Source: Trematomus loennbergii (Eukaryota > Chordata > Actinopteri > Perciformes > Nototheniidae). From it: a DNA stretch of 64,000 bases. A program made the translations under genes and the position numbers. The DNA lies in assembly GCA_012861695.1 (NCBI GenBank), contig JAAOOA010000268.1:252001-316000 (forward strand), in the 5' to 3' direction. Under the pieces are notes generated by a model, which was not told where the DNA came from, made no database searches, and saw only the letters and a list, made by a program, of their open reading frames with translations. Shown here in pieces: positions 61,232-64,000 of the stretch (position 1 is its first letter; every line of letters starts with the position of its first letter).

Positions 61232-61370
61232 TAACAGTCTTGCTTCTCTATCACAGTCTATGGGATATACAAAGGAGTCTATAACTCATCAGTGCATCAT
61301 CTTGGGCTCATTTTCAACCATCAACTCAGTTTAGACAAACTGTCAATTCAGAGGTTCATGCTTTCATCAC

Positions 61371-61526
61371 GGGTCAGAAACACACGGTCAGAAACACACG
61401 GGTCAGAAACACACGGGTCAGAAACCACGGGTCAGAAACACACGGGTCAGAAACACACGGGTCAGAAACACAGGGTCAGAAACACACGGGTCAGAAACAC
61501 ACGGGTCAGAAACACACGGGTCAGAT
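61371..61526. repeat. 15-bp minisatellite GGGTCAGAAACACAC
   Basis: About ten copies with occasional single-base loss, directly after the LINE fragment. Confidence 0.93.
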
Positions 61527-61795
61527 CAAACTGCTGCACTGATATGATTAGTGTTATACTATTCATAGATAAAGATGAGGGTTATACCAAGAATGGAATC
61601 AGACTCCAGTGATGGTTGTTTCAGACTCAGGGATCCACATATTAACTTATTAAAGTTATATTTATATACTTACTGTATTAAAAGCCTCCATCTGGGAGAC
61701 GAAGAAGAGACTCTTCTTCGTGTTTATATCAGCCGGTGGGAGAAACAAAAGCGTCTGTAGGTGTGAAGCATGAGTCTTACACAACACTCTGCACC

Positions 61796-61894
61796 ACACA
61801 CACACCCACGCACACGCACACACACGCACACACACACGCACACACACACACACACCACACACACACACGCACACACACCACACACGCACACACA

Positions 61895-61938
<44 letters not shown>

Positions 61939-61948
61939 CACACACACA
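61796..61948. repeat. CA/CG microsatellite
   Basis: CA repeats change into a pure acgc run near 61890-61938. It lies in intron 2 in the opposite sense to the intron 1 TG tracts. Confidence 0.97.
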
Positions 61949-62785
61949 TGTATTCATGACTAATCTTATACTCAGAACCCTTAGAATGCTTCATTACGAT
62001 GCATTCCTTAAACCACACATTATCATTCAGCACATGAACACTCACTGAACTGATTGTATTTAAAGAGTTCCTGTTCTGCTGTTTGTGATATTCCCTCTCC
62101 TCTAGTGACACACACATGAGGATGCTCTGCTTAGGGCCTTATTAAGACATATTTCACTAAAGTATTTCCATTTTATGCTACTCTATACTTCCACTACATT
62201 TTAGAACCAAATATTGTTCTTTATATCCCACTGCAGATATGTATTACTTATAGCTATTAGATACTGTTTCAGATATAAATACACACCATCCTGATACGAT
62301 GCTCATACTTGTAATACTTCTGTACTTCATCAAAAAAACACACAGTTTCACTTATAACGTATTATTTTAGACTTTAACTTCAGTGAAGGATCCTCTCAGT
62401 GCACGCTCTGTAAAGATTCATTATGTATCACCAGCTGCAGGAGAAGCTGTGTTTCCATTAGACATGGACACAAAGAGTACTTGAAGGAATACGAGTTGTC
62501 GGCGCTGCAGGCTTCTGAAATGATAAGGAGATGCTCCTCAGTGCATCATCACAGTCTGTAGGCCAGTCTCTCTCAGATGTCCTCCCGTCTGCAAACAAGA
62601 GGTGTTCGTGCGTCCATCTCACTCTGCTTCCTTCTAACGTGCCATTTCTTACGGAGGAATTCAAGCTTGATATTTAATCTGAATTACAGACAACTGAAAC
62701 AATTCAACCTTCTGAAGGACGAGTGTTTTTATAACTGCTTTCTAATCCACTTTCATTTTAAAGGTCACCTGTTATTTAAAATCCA
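61949..62785. other. Intron 2 sequence with a short dispersed repeat
   Basis: The block aaagagttcctgttctgctg ... attccctctcctctagtg (62060-62107) resembles the one at 49796-49845 and is a frequent fish interspersed repeat. The rest shows no gene. Confidence 0.5.
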
Positions 62786-64000
62786 CTTCTTCATGTCTCT
62801 TCTTCATCAACATGTGTCCCCTCTTCTTCATGTCTCTTCTTCATCAACATGTGTCCCCTCTTCTTCATGTCTCTTCTTCATCAACATGTGTCCCCTCTTC
62901 TTCATGTCTCTTCTTCATCAACATGTGTCCCCTCTTCTTCATGTCTCTTCTACATCAACATGTGTCCCCTCTTCTTCATGTCTCTTCTTCATCAACATGT
63001 GTCCCCTCTTCTTCATGTCTCTTCTACATCAACATGTGTCCCCTCTTCTTCATGTCTCTTCTTCATCAACATGTGTCCCCTCTTCTTCATGTCTCTTCTA
63101 CATCAACATGTGTGTCCCCTCTTCTTCATGTCTCTTCTACATCAACATGTGTCCCCTCTTCTCCATGTCTCTTCTACATCAACATGTGTCCCCTCTTCTT
63201 CATGTCTCTTCTACATCAACATGTGTCCCCTCTTCTTCATGTCTCTTCTACATCAACATGTGTCCCCTCTTCTTCATGTCTCTTCTACATCAACATGTGT
63301 CCCCTCTTCTTCACGTCTCTTCTACATCAACATGTGTCCCCTCTTCTTCATGTCTCTTCTACATCAACATGTGTCCCCTCTTCTTCATGTCTCTTCTACA
63401 TCAACATGTGTCCCTCTTCTTCATGTCTCTTCTTCATCAACATGTGTCCCCTCTTCTTCATGTCTCTTCTACATCAACATGTGTCCCCTCTTCTTCATGT
63501 CTCTTCTACATCAACATGTGTCCCCTCTTCTTCATGTCTCTTCATCAACATGTGTCCCCTCTTCTTCATGTCTCTTCTACATCAACATGTGTCCCCTCTT
63601 CTTCATGTCTCTTCTACATCAACATGTGTCCCCTCTTCTTCATGTCTCTTCTACATCAACATGTGTCCCCTCTTCTTCATGTCTCTTCTACATCAACATG
63701 TGTCCTCTCTTCTTCATGTCTCTTCTACATCAACATGTGTCCTCTCTTCTTCATGTCTCTTCTTCATCAACATGTGTCCCCTCTTCTTCATGTCTCTTCT
63801 ACATCAACATGTGTCCCCTCTTCTTCATGTCTCTTCTACATCAACATGTGTCCCCTCTTCCTCATGTCTCTTCTACATCAACATGTGTCCCCTCTTCTTC
63901 ATGTCTCTTCTACATCAACATGTGTCCCCTCTTCTTCATGTCTCTTCTACATCAACATGTGTCCCCTCTTCTTCATGTCTCTTCTACATCAACATGTGTC
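62786..64000. repeat. 37-bp minisatellite, running off the window end
   Basis: About 32 copies of a 37-bp unit (cttcttcatgtctcttctac and atcaacatgtgtcccct). Two main variants differ at one base (cttctTcatc or cttctAcatc): the first four units are T, then T and A alternate, then A dominates. Confidence 0.95.

Larger units (their letters stand above)
60070..61350 (+). mobile_element. L2-like LINE fragment with two nested DNA transposons
   Basis: Three plus-strand pieces belong to one reverse transcriptase: LLDLSAAFD (motif A, about 60100) with CGVPQG at about 60245, then LYADDTP (motif C, about 60875) with LNADKTEVMIIG (about 60990), then HLGLIFNHQLSLD (about 61300). The pieces are separated by the insertions at 60267-60786 and 61032-61231. 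Stops and frameshifts are frequent. Confidence 0.8.

Noticed and set aside
62786..64000. CRISPR-like regular array
   Set aside because: Units are contiguous with no unique spacers, and the genome is a vertebrate; the 57-bp and 72-bp arrays fail for the same reason.

Overview
The window is eukaryotic and reads as a teleost fish genome. Two exons match the Abelson-interactor gene abi2. The repeats are typical of fish: Rex3/RTE-like and L2-like LINEs, hAT and PIF/Harbinger-like non-autonomous transposons with recognisable target-site duplications, long (TG)n tracts and several minisatellites. No operon, CRISPR array, tRNA or rRNA is visible. Nearly all long open frames are transposon remnants or translated tandem repeats.

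Positions 1 to about 44876 are a tandem segmental duplication with a period of 13.5-13.9 kb. Taking the first bases of the window as the mark, homologous positions are 1, 13537, 27404 and 41063, giving three full units and one partial unit (the left edge lies outside the window). Each unit carries, in order: the 3' part of a decayed Rex3-like LINE (+); an AT-rich spacer; a hAT-transposase-like pseudogene (-) with an RFX-like X-box at its start; a possible small spliced gene (+); a 43-codon frame and a cysteine-rich ORF of about 126 codons (+); small minisatellites, a hAT-like end and a CA tract; a CATCCCT-rich minisatellite; a two-exon gene for an acidic plus coiled-coil protein (-) with its promoter; and the 5' part of the next LINE copy. 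Units 1 and 3 share many markers and units 2 and 4 share others (a solo LTR at one identical site, several LINE substitutions), so the array looks like a dimer (AB) that duplicated again with a period of about 27.4 kb. Some segments of unit 3 match unit 2 instead, which suggests gene conversion or unequal exchange.

From 44877 onward the sequence is single copy: abi2 exon 1 (46216-46332), a 13.4-kb intron 1, exon 2 (59695-59862) and the start of intron 2. The abi2 upstream region contains repeated fragments of its own 5' sequence, and a direct repeat of about 310 bp brackets exon 1. Intron 1 holds a 57-bp minisatellite, a 72-bp minisatellite (about 41 units) that seems to have grown out of a hAT-like MITE, LINE fragments, long TG tracts, a Harbinger-like MITE and a hAT element with a perfect 8-bp target duplication ending 71 bp before exon 2. 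Intron 2 holds a LINE with two DNA transposons nested in it, a 15-bp repeat, a CA/CG tract and a 37-bp minisatellite that runs off the end of the window.

The most notable items are the higher-order AB duplication with its triplicated, unrecognised coiled-coil gene, whose TEAD-like promoter motif array varies in copy number between copies, and the MITE-derived 72-bp satellite carrying an E-box/ATF-like pair in every unit. All three coiled-coil copies carry different small indels, so it cannot be decided from sequence alone whether they are pseudogenes or intact genes with assembly errors.
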